From: Bryobacter sp.
Lineage (GTDB): Bacteria; Acidobacteriota; Terriglobia; Bryobacterales; Bryobacteraceae
NCBI GenBank assembly: GCA_022843625.1
Contig: JALHNH010000011.1
Span: forward strand, 93,574 to 157,573
Direction of reading: 5' to 3'
DNA: 64,000 bases
Both the position numbers and the translations under genes were made by a program. This document shows, one piece after another, positions 40,712-48,519 of the stretch. The notes below the pieces were generated by a model. It was given only the letters and a program-made list of their open reading frames with translations. It was not told where the DNA came from and made no database searches. Each line of letters starts with the position of its first letter. The stretch's first letter is position 1.

Positions 40712-42346
40712 GTATTCGCGTGCGATGTAGTCGCAAGCACGCACAGTAATCGCCATCATGGTCAAAGTGGGATTCTGACAACCAGAACTGACCCAGGCCG
40801 CACCATCGGTGACGAACACGTTCTCAACATCGTGAGCCTGATTGTACTTGTTCAGCACACCCTTCTTCGGGTCGTTGCTCATGCGGGCCGTGCCGATCTC
40901 GTGAATACAGAAGCCTGGCACGCTGTATTGGCCAGTTTTCTGGATGTTCTTGGCGCCGGAGGCTTCCAGCATTTCGGCGGCCTGGTTGCGGCCGTCTTCC
41001 CAGAGCTTCTTTTCGTTGTCGCTCCAGTCGGCGCTCACCTTTAAGGTTGGGATACCCCACGCATCGCGCTTGGTTTTGTCGAGAGTCACATGGTTCTCAG
41101 CACGGGCCAAGCATTCGCCCCAGAGGCCAAGGGACATCCCAAATTGCCCATTGCGCACAGCGTCTTTATAATCTGCGCCAAAGCCGGGCGAGTTGAAGCT
41201 AAAGCTTGGAGTCGAACTCCCCTGATAGCCGTAGCCACGAATAAAGCCGTTAGTCATCTTTTCCTTGATGTTGCGGAATCGCGGAACGTAAATTCCAGTA
41301 GGACGCTTGGGAGCACCAGCCCAGGGCTTGGCTTCAAACATCGGCATCAATCCCGATGCTCCACCCTGGTAAATGTGATCCATCAGATACTTGCCAAGAG
41401 CCCCGGAGGAGTTGCAAATCTGCGAATTCATCAGCAGCCGCGTCGACTCCAGGGTCGAGGCACACAGCACAATCACCTTCGCCCGCACACGCTTGAGCTC
41501 GCGAGTTTTTGTATCGACGTATTCGATGCCATCCGCCTTGCCGCCATCCTGCATCAATACCCGCGCAGCAGCCGCATTGGTCAGCAAGGTCATGCGGCCC
41601 GTCTTCATCGCATCGGCAACCGTCGTAAAAGGAGACGAGAAATAACTGGTGGTGACACAACCACGCTCGCAAGGCCCGCAATAGTGACAAGCCTGGCGCC
41701 CATTGAGAGGTTTGGTAAGAATCGCAACGCGACCCATCGTCAACGTGCGGCCCATCTTTGCCTTGATCTGTTGGCGCACGTGCGCTTCTGTGCAGGTGAA
41801 GTCCATAGCCGGCTGAAAGATCGAATCGGGTAAATGCTCGAGGCCTTCGGCCATGCCGGAAATCCCAACATATTTTTCCACTTCGTCGTAGTAGGGCACA
41901 AGGTCGGAATACTGGATCGGCCAGTCTTCGCCGTAGCCATCCTTCGATGCTGCCTTGAAATCGATGTCCCCCATGCGGTAGCTTTGACGGCCCCAGCTAA
42001 GGCTGCGGCCACCGAGCACGCGCATCCGGATCCACTTGTAAGGCTTGTCCTGCGTGTAAGGATTTTCGTGATCGTTTACAAACCACTTGGAGTTGTATTC
42101 AGTGCACGCATAGCATGTACCCTGGATCGGACGATCCTTGATCACCTTCGGTGACATTCCCAAATAAGGCAGTTGCCATGGCTGCGTGTGCTCTGTGTAG
42201 TCTTTCTTGGTGACGTTGCCGCCAGCCTCAAGAAGGGCCACCCGCATCCCGCTCTCAGTCAATTTCTTGGCGGCCCAGCCACCAGTCGCGCCACTGCCAA
42301 CTACGATCGCGTCGTAGCGATCTGCCTGCGTTGCTTGAAATGCCAT
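40694..42346 (-). CDS. GMC-family FAD-dependent oxidoreductase
   Basis: 550 aa from ATG 42346 (MAFQATQADRYDAIVVGSG). The FAD dinucleotide motif is GSGATGGWAAKKL, followed by the GMC signature region RVLGGRSLSWGRQSYRMGDID, a cysteine-rich patch ACHYCGPCERGCVTTSYF, and the C-terminal substrate/FAD part WVSSGCQNPTLTMMAI. Resembles large subunits of gluconate 2-dehydrogenase-like enzymes that oxidise sugars or polyols; no small subunit or cytochrome gene adjoins it. A longer frame upstream lies over the divergent atp genes and is rejected. Confidence 0.88.
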   Translation of the reverse strand: MAFQATQADRYDAIVVGSGATGGWAAKKLTESGMRVALLEAGGNVTKKDYTEHTQPWQLPYLGMSPKVIKDRPIQGTCYACTEYNSKWFVNDHENPYTQDKPYKWIRMRVLGGRSLSWGRQSYRMGDIDFKAASKDGYGEDWPIQYSDLVPYYDEVEKYVGISGMAEGLEHLPDSIFQPAMDFTCTEAHVRQQIKAKMGRTLTMGRVAILTKPLNGRQACHYCGPCERGCVTTSYFSSPFTTVADAMKTGRMTLLTNAAAARVLMQDGGKADGIEYVDTKTRELKRVRAKVIVLCASTLESTRLLMNSQICNSSGALGKYLMDHIYQGGASGLMPMFEAKPWAGAPKRPTGIYVPRFRNIKEKMTNGFIRGYGYQGSSTPSFSFNSPGFGADYKDAVRNGQFGMSLGLWGECLARAENHVTLDKTKRDAWGIPTLKVSADWSDNEKKLWEDGRNQAAEMLEASGAKNIQKTGQYSVPGFCIHEIGTARMSNDPKKGVLNKYNQAHDVENVFVTDGAAWVSSGCQNPTLTMMAITVRACDYIAREYSKRMV

Positions 42347-42352
42347 GTACAC

Positions 42353-42358
42353 AATATA
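42353..42358 (-). promoter_or_regulatory. -10 box TATATT, 6 nt before GMC oxidoreductase start
   Basis: TATATT on the minus strand six bases before ATG 42346, in the 25-base gap between divergent genes. The divergent atpZ-like gene uses a normal GAGGA site, so only this side looks leaderless. Confidence 0.45.
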
Positions 42359-42371
42359 TAAGAGGAACCAC

Positions 42372-42572
42372 ATGGGAAAAGCCGCCGCATACATGAATTT
42401 GCCGATTACCCTGCTTGTCACGATTGCCGGCGGCTATTATGCCGGACAATGGATCGACCAAAACTACGCCACAAAATACGCCAACGTCATTGGATTGGTG
42501 CTCGGCTTTAGCCTTGGCCTATACGAAGTCATGCGTCAATTGAAGCTAATGGAACGAAACTCGCGTGACTGA
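42372..42572 (+). CDS. AtpZ/AtpI-like F0F1 ATP synthase accessory protein
   Basis: 66 aa. Two membrane segments, MNLPITLLVTIAGGYYAGQW and YANVIGLVLGFSLGLYEVM, joined by IDQNYATK, as in AtpZ/AtpQ-type proteins encoded ahead of atpI and atpB. Proposed to help assemble the c-ring or carry Mg2+. Start ATG 42372 with AGAGGA 7 nt upstream. First gene of the F0 cluster. Confidence 0.75.
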   Translation: MGKAAAYMNLPITLLVTIAGGYYAGQWIDQNYATKYANVIGLVLGFSLGLYEVMRQLKLMERNSRD

Positions 42573-42933
42573 ATACCGTCTCAAATCAAACAAAATTCTC
42601 AAAGTGGCAGCCGCACTGGCAACGCTCGGATTTGCCGTTTTTGGGATCTGGCGTGGCCTCGACAGCGCTCTGGCCTTTCTCTCCACGGCCGGAATCAGCG
42701 TCCTCAGCCTCTGGGTGCTTGCCCGCGGAATCGACCTGCTGGGCCAGGGAAGTACCTCGTGGCTTAAAGGCTTTGGATTCGTCGTCCGCTTCCTTGTCTA
42801 CGCCCTCGCCCTGTCTGCTATCCTTAAGGTTTATCCGGGCCATTCGCTGGAAGTCTTTTTTGGGATTTTCCTGTCGATTCTGGCTATCGGAATTGAAGCC
42901 CTCATCGAGTCCTACAAGAATGCACGAACATGA
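42565..42933 (+). CDS. ATP synthase subunit I-like membrane protein
   Basis: 122 aa, four hydrophobic segments (VAAALATLGFAVFGIW, LAFLSTAGISVLSLWVLA, FVVRFLVYALALSAIL, VFFGIFLSILAIGIEAL). Position between the atpZ-like gene (8-base overlap, GTG start) and atpB (14-base overlap) identifies it as the AtpI-type assembly factor; the sequence alone would not. Such proteins assist c-ring formation and are often poorly conserved. Confidence 0.7.
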   Translation: MTEYRLKSNKILKVAAALATLGFAVFGIWRGLDSALAFLSTAGISVLSLWVLARGIDLLGQGSTSWLKGFGFVVRFLVYALALSAILKVYPGHSLEVFFGIFLSILAIGIEALIESYKNART

Positions 42934-43660
42934 ACTCTGGTTCACTGCGCTGTTGAACCAATACCTCGCCGGCCCGGCCAACGCCATGATCTCCCTGGTT
43001 GGCCAACACGCACACGACCCCGCCAAGCCGTGGTCCAACTACAACGCCATGCTGGTGATCATCGTGGCTTTTCTCCTGGTTCTCCCGTGGATCGTCCGCG
43101 CTGGCATGAATCTGGCCAAGCCTGGATACCTGCAGCAGATCGGCGAACTCCTGGTGAGCTTCATCAAGACCCAGTCAGAAGAAGTCATCGGCCACGGCGG
43201 CACCAAGTACGCCTACTGGTTCACCACCTGCTTCGTCTTTATCCTTTTCTCTAATCTGCTCGGCGTCATCCCCACTTTTGAGAGCCCAACGATGGCACCC
43301 GCCGTTCCGCTCGGCATCGCCGTAGCAACCTTCCTCTACTACAACGGCGCCGGCATCAAAGCTCAGGGCATCGTCGGCCACATCAAGCACTTCATGGGTC
43401 CAGTCTGGTGGCTTGCACCCTTCATGTTTGGTATCGAAATCATTTCGCACCTCATCCGCCCGGTCAGCCTCACAATTCGTCTTTTTGCGAACATGCTGGC
43501 TGGCGAACAGGTCACCATCGCCTTCATGAACCTGATCCCGATTGGAGCACCCGCCATCCTGATGGGCCTCCACACTTTTGTCAGCTTCCTGCAAGCCTTC
43601 ATTTTCATGATTCTCTCGATGGCATACGTCGGCATGGCCGTCGCCCACGAGGATCACTAA
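42920..43660 (+). CDS. atpB: F0F1 ATP synthase subunit a
   Basis: 246 aa from ATG 42920 (MHEHELWFTALLN). The essential arginine lies in SLTIRLFANMLAGEQV, and LVGQHAHDP, LFSNLLGVIPTFESP and FVSFLQAFIFMILSMAYVG are the expected half-channel helices. Subunit a conducts protons or sodium to the c-ring. The longer open frame upstream is out of frame with the family. Followed by a 104-bp gap before atpE. Confidence 0.95.
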   Translation: MHEHELWFTALLNQYLAGPANAMISLVGQHAHDPAKPWSNYNAMLVIIVAFLLVLPWIVRAGMNLAKPGYLQQIGELLVSFIKTQSEEVIGHGGTKYAYWFTTCFVFILFSNLLGVIPTFESPTMAPAVPLGIAVATFLYYNGAGIKAQGIVGHIKHFMGPVWWLAPFMFGIEIISHLIRPVSLTIRLFANMLAGEQVTIAFMNLIPIGAPAILMGLHTFVSFLQAFIFMILSMAYVGMAVAHEDH

Positions 43661-43764
43661 ACCAGTTTTGCCCAACAGTGTGAGCCCTGGGCGTCCCAAC
43701 GCACCAACGGCACCACCTCCTGTCAGGCCATTTCAACCAAGTCTAATAAAGGAGACTTTTCAAC

Positions 43765-44052
43765 ATGCGTAATAAAGCAATGATGATTCTTTTCTTGCTC
43801 GCTTTCGCCGCTCCCATCTTCGCTCAGGGCACTGCCCAGCCGATGGTCGGTGAAAAGGGCATCCTGCTTCCGGCTTTCGCCATGGCAATCGCCGCCGGTC
43901 TTTGCGGCCGCGGTCAGGGCCAGGCAATCGCCTCAGCTGCAGAAGGTATCGCTCGTAACCCCGGCGCAGCCGGCAAGATCCAGACCCTGCTCCTCATCGG
44001 TCTGGCCTTCATCGAGTCGCTCGCCCTCTTCACGTTCGTAAAGGTCGGCTAG
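43765..44052 (+). CDS. atpE: F0F1 ATP synthase subunit c, with signal-peptide-like N-terminus
   Basis: 95 aa. [19 protein letters not shown] looks like a cleavable leader before the two c-subunit helices. Helix 1 carries [21 protein letters not shown] and helix 2 [16 protein letters not shown] with the ion-binding Glu84; Gln51 lies 33 residues before it. Ser85 follows the Glu, so H+ versus Na+ coupling cannot be settled. Only 11 residues follow Glu84, a short end. AAAGGAGA lies about 9 nt before the ATG, the strongest ribosome-binding site of the cluster, as expected for the high-copy subunit. Confidence 0.92.
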   Translation: MRNKAMMILFLLAFAAPIFAQGTAQPMVGEKGILLPAFAMAIAAGLCGRGQGQAIASAAEGIARNPGAAGKIQTLLLIGLAFIESLALFTFVKVG

Positions 44053-44069
44053 TTATCAGGGCGGGAAGT

Positions 44070-44963
44070 ATGCCACAACTCAAACTTAGCGGCATCTTTC
44101 CGCCCATCCCTACCCCCTTCAATCACTCCGGCGACATCTACACCGCCAAAATCCGTTCCAACATCGAGAAGTGGAATTTAACCACGCTATCCGGCTATGT
44201 TGTCTGCGGCTCCACTGGCGAATCTGTTTACCTAACTGAACCCGAGAAACTCTATCTGTGGGAAGAAGTCGCCAAATTCACCCCCTCCACCAAACTCCTG
44301 ATTGCCGGCACCGGGGTTGAAAGCGTCCGCGAGACCATCCACCTTACCAATAGCGCCGCAGATCTTGGTTATAAGTGCGCCATGGTGCGCACACCGCACT
44401 ACTACAAGAATCTCCTCAACAACCTCGAAGCCCAGGCGCTGTACTTTCGGTCGGTAGCAGACAAGTCCAAGATCCCGCTTATGATCTACAATTGGCCGCA
44501 ATCCACCGGCCTCGACATTTCGGTCGAAACAGTAGCCCTTCTGAGCGAGCACCCAAATATCATTGCGATCAAAGAGTCGAGCGGCAACATGGACAAACTC
44601 CAGGCGCTCCTCAAGGCAGTCAAGCCGGGATTTCAGGTGTTGAACGGCAGCGCCCCGAATCTTGCAGCCAGTCTGCGCGCCGGAGCAACAGGCGCCATTC
44701 TTGCATACGCAAGCGCCGCTCCATTTTCTTGCCTCACCATCGCTGAAGCCGTTCTCAAGCGCGAATACGATGCCGCCGAAGACTGGCAACGCCGCATCAC
44801 TGAAGCGGCCACACTCGTCACCGTCAAATACGGTATCCCGGGCCTCAAATACGCCATGGATTTCAACGGCTATTACGGCGGGCCTCCGCGCCTCCCTCTG
44901 ATTCCAATTGCACGGCCAGCCCAGCTTGAAATCGAAACTGCTTTCCACAATCTGAGAGGTTAA
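44070..44963 (+). CDS. dihydrodipicolinate synthase / N-acetylneuraminate lyase family aldolase
   Basis: 297 aa (beta/alpha)8 barrel. GIFPPIPTPF starts the barrel, CGSTGESVYL is the carboxylate-binding loop, Tyr140 in LMIYNWPQ and the Schiff-base Lys168 in AIKESSGN are present. The family covers DapA, 4-hydroxy-2-oxoglutarate aldolase and sugar-acid aldolases; the lack of lysine genes nearby and the resemblance to HOGA1-type enzymes favour a 2-keto acid aldolase. Follows atpE by 17 bases with GGGCGGGAA as ribosome-binding site. Confidence 0.87.
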   Translation: MPQLKLSGIFPPIPTPFNHSGDIYTAKIRSNIEKWNLTTLSGYVVCGSTGESVYLTEPEKLYLWEEVAKFTPSTKLLIAGTGVESVRETIHLTNSAADLGYKCAMVRTPHYYKNLLNNLEAQALYFRSVADKSKIPLMIYNWPQSTGLDISVETVALLSEHPNIIAIKESSGNMDKLQALLKAVKPGFQVLNGSAPNLAASLRAGATGAILAYASAAPFSCLTIAEAVLKREYDAAEDWQRRITEAATLVTVKYGIPGLKYAMDFNGYYGGPPRLPLIPIARPAQLEIETAFHNLRG

Positions 44964-44968
44964 CCAAC

Positions 44969-45595
44969 ATGTCCTTCGATCTCACCGCCACTGAACAGCG
45001 AGTCCTCGGCGCATTGATTGAAAAGGAGATGGCGACGCCCGAATACTACCCGCTTTCAGGGAACGCGCTTGTAACTGCCTGCAACCAGAAGAACAACCGC
45101 GAACCCGTCATGCACCTGATAGAAGCCGACGTTCTCAATGCGATCGAAGTCATGCGCCATAAAGGAATCGCCTTTGAGCACTCCGGCCGCGAGCATCATG
45201 TCCCCAAGTATTCACAGGGTCTCGGACAAAGACTCAACCTGGGTAACAAAGACCTGGCCGTCCTCTGTGTCCTGCTCTGCCGTGGCCCACAGACCCCAGG
45301 CGAACTACGTGGACGAACCCAATCACTATTTCCCTTTGAAGATCTCGATACCGTTCTGTCGACCCTCAGCCGCCTTGCAGGCAAAGACGAGCCCCTGGTG
45401 CAAGAACTTCCCAAAGCTCCCGGCACAAAAGAAGCACGATGGACTCACCTCCTCGGAGATTCCATCCCCGAGTTTTCCTTCGCTGAACCTGCCGCAGCAA
45501 GAGCAACAACACCCAACCGGATCGACGAACTGGAAGCACGCGTAAAGACGCTGGAAGACTTCGTGGACCGACTCAAATCCCAGCTCGGCATCTAG
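44969..45595 (+). CDS. YceH family (DUF480) protein
   Basis: 208 aa. LTATEQRVLGALIEKEMATP, YYPLSGNALVTACNQKNNRE and LLCRGPQTPGELRGRTQSLF with LSRLAG are the two winged-helix halves of DUF480/YceH. It ends in a short coiled coil (IDELEARVKTLEDFVDRLK). Function unknown. Five bases after the aldolase and convergent with the paralogue array, 5 bases between stops. Confidence 0.93.
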   Translation: MSFDLTATEQRVLGALIEKEMATPEYYPLSGNALVTACNQKNNREPVMHLIEADVLNAIEVMRHKGIAFEHSGREHHVPKYSQGLGQRLNLGNKDLAVLCVLLCRGPQTPGELRGRTQSLFPFEDLDTVLSTLSRLAGKDEPLVQELPKAPGTKEARWTHLLGDSIPEFSFAEPAAARATTPNRIDELEARVKTLEDFVDRLKSQLGI

Positions 45596-45600
45596 GCCGC

Positions 45601-46152
45601 CTATCGTGGTTCTTTCACCACCACATGCACCATATCTACTCCGGCAGGGATCTGTAGCTTCAAAATCAAATCGCCGGAAGCTTCAGGGGTAAACGCGAAT
45701 GAGACGGTTCGCCACTGTCTCCCCTCCGCCGGCTCCACCGATGGCGCGGCTTCAAGCAGGATTTTTCCAGACTTGTATTCCAGCTTGTAGGGAACCTCGA
45801 TTGTCCCCTTGGCCGTCGCCTCGGCATCAGCTCGCGGCGTCAATTCCACATGGTGGATTTCTCCCGCCTCAACAACATGAAAGGAGACTTCACTCGATAC
45901 ACTGCCGGTACCCCTTGCTGGACCCACTGCATCGGTAACGAAGTCGGGCCGCGGGGCATTCATTTCATAAAGCACATAGCCATACATGGCAATGTAGGCG
46001 AATCCAAATACCACGATGTATTTTGCAATCTTCTTGAGCTTGGGATTTCCTGTACGGAGGGCAAGTAGCCAGAAGACAAGAAAGGCGACGGCGTCTACTG
46101 CGGCCATTGCCACAAGCTTGAGAACATCCTGAGTTTCCATCCATACCATCAT
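45601..46152 (-). CDS. rseP-linked paralogue P6 (two membrane helices + extracytoplasmic beta domain)
   Basis: 183 aa. Helices at about 12-32 (LVAMAAVDAVAFLVFWLLAL) and 42-62 (KYIVVFGFAYIAMYGYVL), then an all-beta extracytoplasmic domain. It ends with the shared type A motif: W then F-x-P-x3-G-D then V-x-V (QWRTVSFAFTPEASGD, MVHVVVKEPR). No known family. Start codon directly follows the P5 stop (TAGATG). Last of the four-gene block on this side of the inserted pair. Confidence 0.75.
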   Translation of the reverse strand: MMVWMETQDVLKLVAMAAVDAVAFLVFWLLALRTGNPKLKKIAKYIVVFGFAYIAMYGYVLYEMNAPRPDFVTDAVGPARGTGSVSSEVSFHVVEAGEIHHVELTPRADAEATAKGTIEVPYKLEYKSGKILLEAAPSVEPAEGRQWRTVSFAFTPEASGDLILKLQIPAGVDMVHVVVKEPR

Positions 46153-46647
46153 CTACCGGTTTTGCATGGAAGTGATGTGCACCTTGCTCACCGTCGAAGG
46201 CACCCGAATGACCAGGCGGTAAGAGCCTAGCCCTACTGCGTTGAAAAAGACAAAGCGCTTATCGTCAATTATCCCGTGACTCGCCTTCACAGCTTGCCCG
46301 TTGGGAGCTTTCACCGTCACATCCTCAATCACAGGATCGATTTCAACAGAGTATGGCGCAGTCCCATCGGCGACAGGGAAGAGAATCTCCCTTGTCACCT
46401 CTCCTTCGCCTGCTAAAGAACCATCGATTGAGATCTGAAAATATCCCGCAGCTACAGGCACATTCCCACTTCGCAGAGACAGAATCAGCAGCATCAAGGC
46501 TATTGGCAAAGGCCCAAAGATACACGCATACTTCTGAAACCGGTCGTCGCGAGTCTTCAGCCACATCACCCATAGTCCAAGGAACAGGACAACGCTCAGT
46601 GCAGTGCCAAACACTAACCAGATCAAGGTCTTCGAATCAAAATCCAT
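46153..46647 (-). CDS. rseP-linked paralogue P5, type B
   Basis: 164 aa. First helix LSVVLFLGLWVMWLKTRD, second CIFGPLPIALMLLILSL, then a beta domain: REILFPVADGTAPYSVEIDP, VIEDVTVKAPNGQ, SYRLVIRVPSTVSKVHITSM. It aligns by eye along its whole length with P2 (48401-48871), including the L-W-V-x-W-L-K-T turn after helix 1, so the two are duplicates. The TAATG junction with P4 shows coupling. Function unknown. Confidence 0.75.
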   Translation of the reverse strand: MDFDSKTLIWLVFGTALSVVLFLGLWVMWLKTRDDRFQKYACIFGPLPIALMLLILSLRSGNVPVAAGYFQISIDGSLAGEGEVTREILFPVADGTAPYSVEIDPVIEDVTVKAPNGQAVKASHGIIDDKRFVFFNAVGLGSYRLVIRVPSTVSKVHITSMQNR

Positions 46648-47183
46648 TAACGCTGTTCTCTCACTACGAGTCGAAGCTCTGCCACCGCTGCGGGGATCTC
46701 GATAGCCAACTTGTGTTCCCCATGCTCGAATGGAACGAATGAAAATGTCAGGGGAAGCCAGAACATTCCCTCGCCCCTTTCCAGGATTTGATCCACAACT
46801 GAAATCTGCTTGCCCACTGGATCGAGAACTCGCGCGACAACTCTCAATGGGCCCGTCGATCCTTTACGCCCGCTCAAAGTCAGTTCCAGACCTTGCCGGG
46901 CCTTGTCCTCGGTCACTGGAAAGGCCAACTCCCGCAACACACTAGCCTGCCCTTCCGTTGGCCCCGTTGAAGCTATGACAACTCCAGTCGGCTCCACATC
47001 CCTTGTGAAAATACCAAGGATAAACATCAGCACAACCAGGCTCCCAAATACAGCAAGCCGGAACCCGATCATTCGGAAAACAGGCCGATTGAACCTTATC
47101 GCCAACAAACGCATGCCGAGATAAAGGGAGGCCAGAAGGGCAAGAGCCGCCGCCAACATCAGGTACTCTTTTGTGTTCTCCAT
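46647..47183 (-). CDS. rseP-linked paralogue P4, type A
   Basis: 178 aa. Helices YLMLAAALALLASLYLGMRL and RLAVFGSLVVLMFILGIF, then a beta domain with LRELAFPVTEDKARQGLELT and the type A ending FWLPLTFSFVPFEHGEHKL, AELRLVVREQR. The strand R-E-L-A-F-P-V is shared with P2 and, as R-E-I-L-F-P-V, with P5. No enzyme motif. One base after the P3 stop. Confidence 0.75.
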   Translation of the reverse strand: MENTKEYLMLAAALALLASLYLGMRLLAIRFNRPVFRMIGFRLAVFGSLVVLMFILGIFTRDVEPTGVVIASTGPTEGQASVLRELAFPVTEDKARQGLELTLSGRKGSTGPLRVVARVLDPVGKQISVVDQILERGEGMFWLPLTFSFVPFEHGEHKLAIEIPAAVAELRLVVREQR

Positions 47184-47184
47184 C

Positions 47185-47703
47185 TCAGTACTCGACCATT
47201 ACCTGTACTATTCCCACCTTCACACTAGTTTTTATCTCGAGGACATGGTCTCCTTCCGCCTTGGGAGTAAATTCTTTCCGCATCTGCTGCCAGGTTCCAC
47301 CATCCCCTGGCACCAATACATCCCTGGAGGCAATCGCCAGGTGCCCGCCAATTTCCGATCGCAACTCCAAGGTCATTTCAACCGGTTCGACGCTGGTTGA
47401 ACCTAAAGCTGCCCTTGGGCGAATCAGCAATTCACGAGGATACAAGCCAGACACCGGCACTGCACAGACACCACGGCCATCAGGTTCGATTGACAAATCA
47501 GTCTCGAAGTAACGAATACTTTCTACAGGATTTAAAAACCGGTGGGTAGCATATAGAGAAAACCATCCGAAGCAAAGAAAAGCGCAGGCGCTCCACTTTG
47601 TAGCCCCGTTGTTATATCGTGCTCCCACCGCATACGCGACCATCGCAAGAATCAGAACTACAACAGCCACCACTATGTAAACTACCGTCTGGTTCGGGTC
47701 CAT
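47185..47703 (-). CDS. rseP-linked paralogue P3, type A
   Basis: 172 aa. Helices VVYIVVAVVVLILAMVAYAV and WSACAFLCFGWFSLYATHRF, then a beta domain ending TWQQMRKEFTPKAEGDHVL and IVQVMVEY. It is the first gene downstream of the inserted DUF433-DUF5615 pair and is divergent from it with 30 bases between start codons, so it must now have its own promoter; TAATAT lies 6 nt before the ATG. Function unknown. Confidence 0.72.
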   Translation of the reverse strand: MDPNQTVVYIVVAVVVLILAMVAYAVGARYNNGATKWSACAFLCFGWFSLYATHRFLNPVESIRYFETDLSIEPDGRGVCAVPVSGLYPRELLIRPRAALGSTSVEPVEMTLELRSEIGGHLAIASRDVLVPGDGGTWQQMRKEFTPKAEGDHVLEIKTSVKVGIVQVMVEY

Positions 47704-47709
47704 CGTCGA

Positions 47710-47715
47710 ATATTA
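47710..47715 (-). promoter_or_regulatory. -10 box TAATAT, 6 nt before P3 start
   Basis: TAATAT on the minus strand six bases before ATG 47703, in the 30-base AT-rich gap shared with the divergent DUF433 gene. No Shine-Dalgarno for P3. Confidence 0.45.
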
Positions 47716-47733
47716 TTATCATGAATAAGAATC

Positions 47734-48045
47734 ATGGCAAAAGACTACATCGAATTACGCGACGACGCCTTTTATCTGGTCGACAGCCGGTTGCCTCTAT
47801 ATTTGCTTGTTACCGAGTACGAAAATGGTGCGTCTCCAGAAGAAATTCATTTCAGCTTTCCAACACTCACTTTGGAACAAATACACGGGGCGATTGCCTT
47901 TTACCTGGGCAATCGCCAGATTATTGAAGACGGGTCCTGGCAGACTCGCAAGGCGTGGCAGGACTTTCGCACCGCCAATCCGGCACCGTCTAAGCTCGAC
48001 CTGATGCTGGAAGACTACCGCCAGCAGGCAATGCGGAAATCCTAG
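47734..48045 (+). CDS. DUF433 domain protein (putative antitoxin)
   Basis: 103 aa. YIELRDDAFYLVDSRLPLYL, then GASPEEIHFSFPTLTLEQIH and AIAFYLGNRQIIED fit DUF433, a VapB-like winged-helix family often found upstream of a DUF5615 PIN-like protein. The role as DNA-binding antitoxin is inferred from that pairing. TATTAT at 47711-47716 could be its -10, giving a leader of about a dozen bases. The next gene starts directly after its stop codon. Confidence 0.8.
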   Translation: MAKDYIELRDDAFYLVDSRLPLYLLVTEYENGASPEEIHFSFPTLTLEQIHGAIAFYLGNRQIIEDGSWQTRKAWQDFRTANPAPSKLDLMLEDYRQQAMRKS

Positions 48046-48519
48046 ATGTTACGTCTGATAGCCGACATCAGCCTCAATCATCACCTGCTGACAGCCTGCC
48101 GGCGTCGAAGCAAAACAATAGATTTTCTCAGTGCAAACAAAGCGCGTATTGAAGGCTTGTCCCACAGCAGTCTCCTGCATTACGCTGCCGATGAAGATCG
48201 AATCGTTGTTACTCACGACATCCACATGCTGCCCGCACACTTCAGAACCTACCTCGCCTCTGGAGCCTTTAGCCCGGGTGTCTTTCTCATCCACCCTCAA
48301 ACACCAATTGCTGACGCAACAGCCTGGCTCGAACTCGCCTCACTTGCATCAGATCATACCGACTGGCAGGATCAGATTCTCGAGATCCCATTCCTGCGAC
48401 TCATCTCAATTCCCGCGCAACCACCCGTACCGCTCCCACTCCTTCAGGAATCTCCAGTACGAGACGATGACTCCCTCCCCGGCGAGGCTCGAACTCCAAT
48501 TCTAGTTTCCCCTCGCTGA
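48046..48519 (+). CDS. DUF5615 PIN-like protein (putative toxin) with C-terminal read-in extension
   Basis: 157 aa. LRLIADISLNHHLLTACRRR, LLHYAADEDRIVVTHDIHML and SGAFSPGVFLIHPQTPIADA match DUF5615. The usual D-E pair of the first strand reads D-I (IADISLN), so one acidic ligand expected in PIN-like nucleases is missing, while the later T-H-D is kept. The family domain ends near residue 120 (DQILEIPF); the last 35-40 residues are read from the antisense of the 3' end of P2, a 119-base convergent overlap. Probably part of a toxin-antitoxin pair that inserted here. Confidence 0.75.
   Translation: MLRLIADISLNHHLLTACRRRSKTIDFLSANKARIEGLSHSSLLHYAADEDRIVVTHDIHMLPAHFRTYLASGAFSPGVFLIHPQTPIADATAWLELASLASDHTDWQDQILEIPFLRLISIPAQPPVPLPLLQESPVRDDDSLPGEARTPILVSPR

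Noticed and set aside
42632..42919. Upstream extension of atpB in the open frame from 42632
   Set aside because: That region is coding for the AtpI-like protein in another frame, and the ATG at 42920 yields a standard subunit a.
44070..44963. DapA proper (lysine biosynthesis)
   Set aside because: The Schiff-base lysine and tyrosine are shared by the whole aldolase family; context gives no lysine genes and the sequence looks closer to 2-keto acid aldolases.
45593..45603. Hairpin over the convergent stop codons of yceH and P6 (TAGGCCGCCTA)
   Set aside because: The real stem is only 4 bp and the symmetry mostly reflects two facing stop codons.
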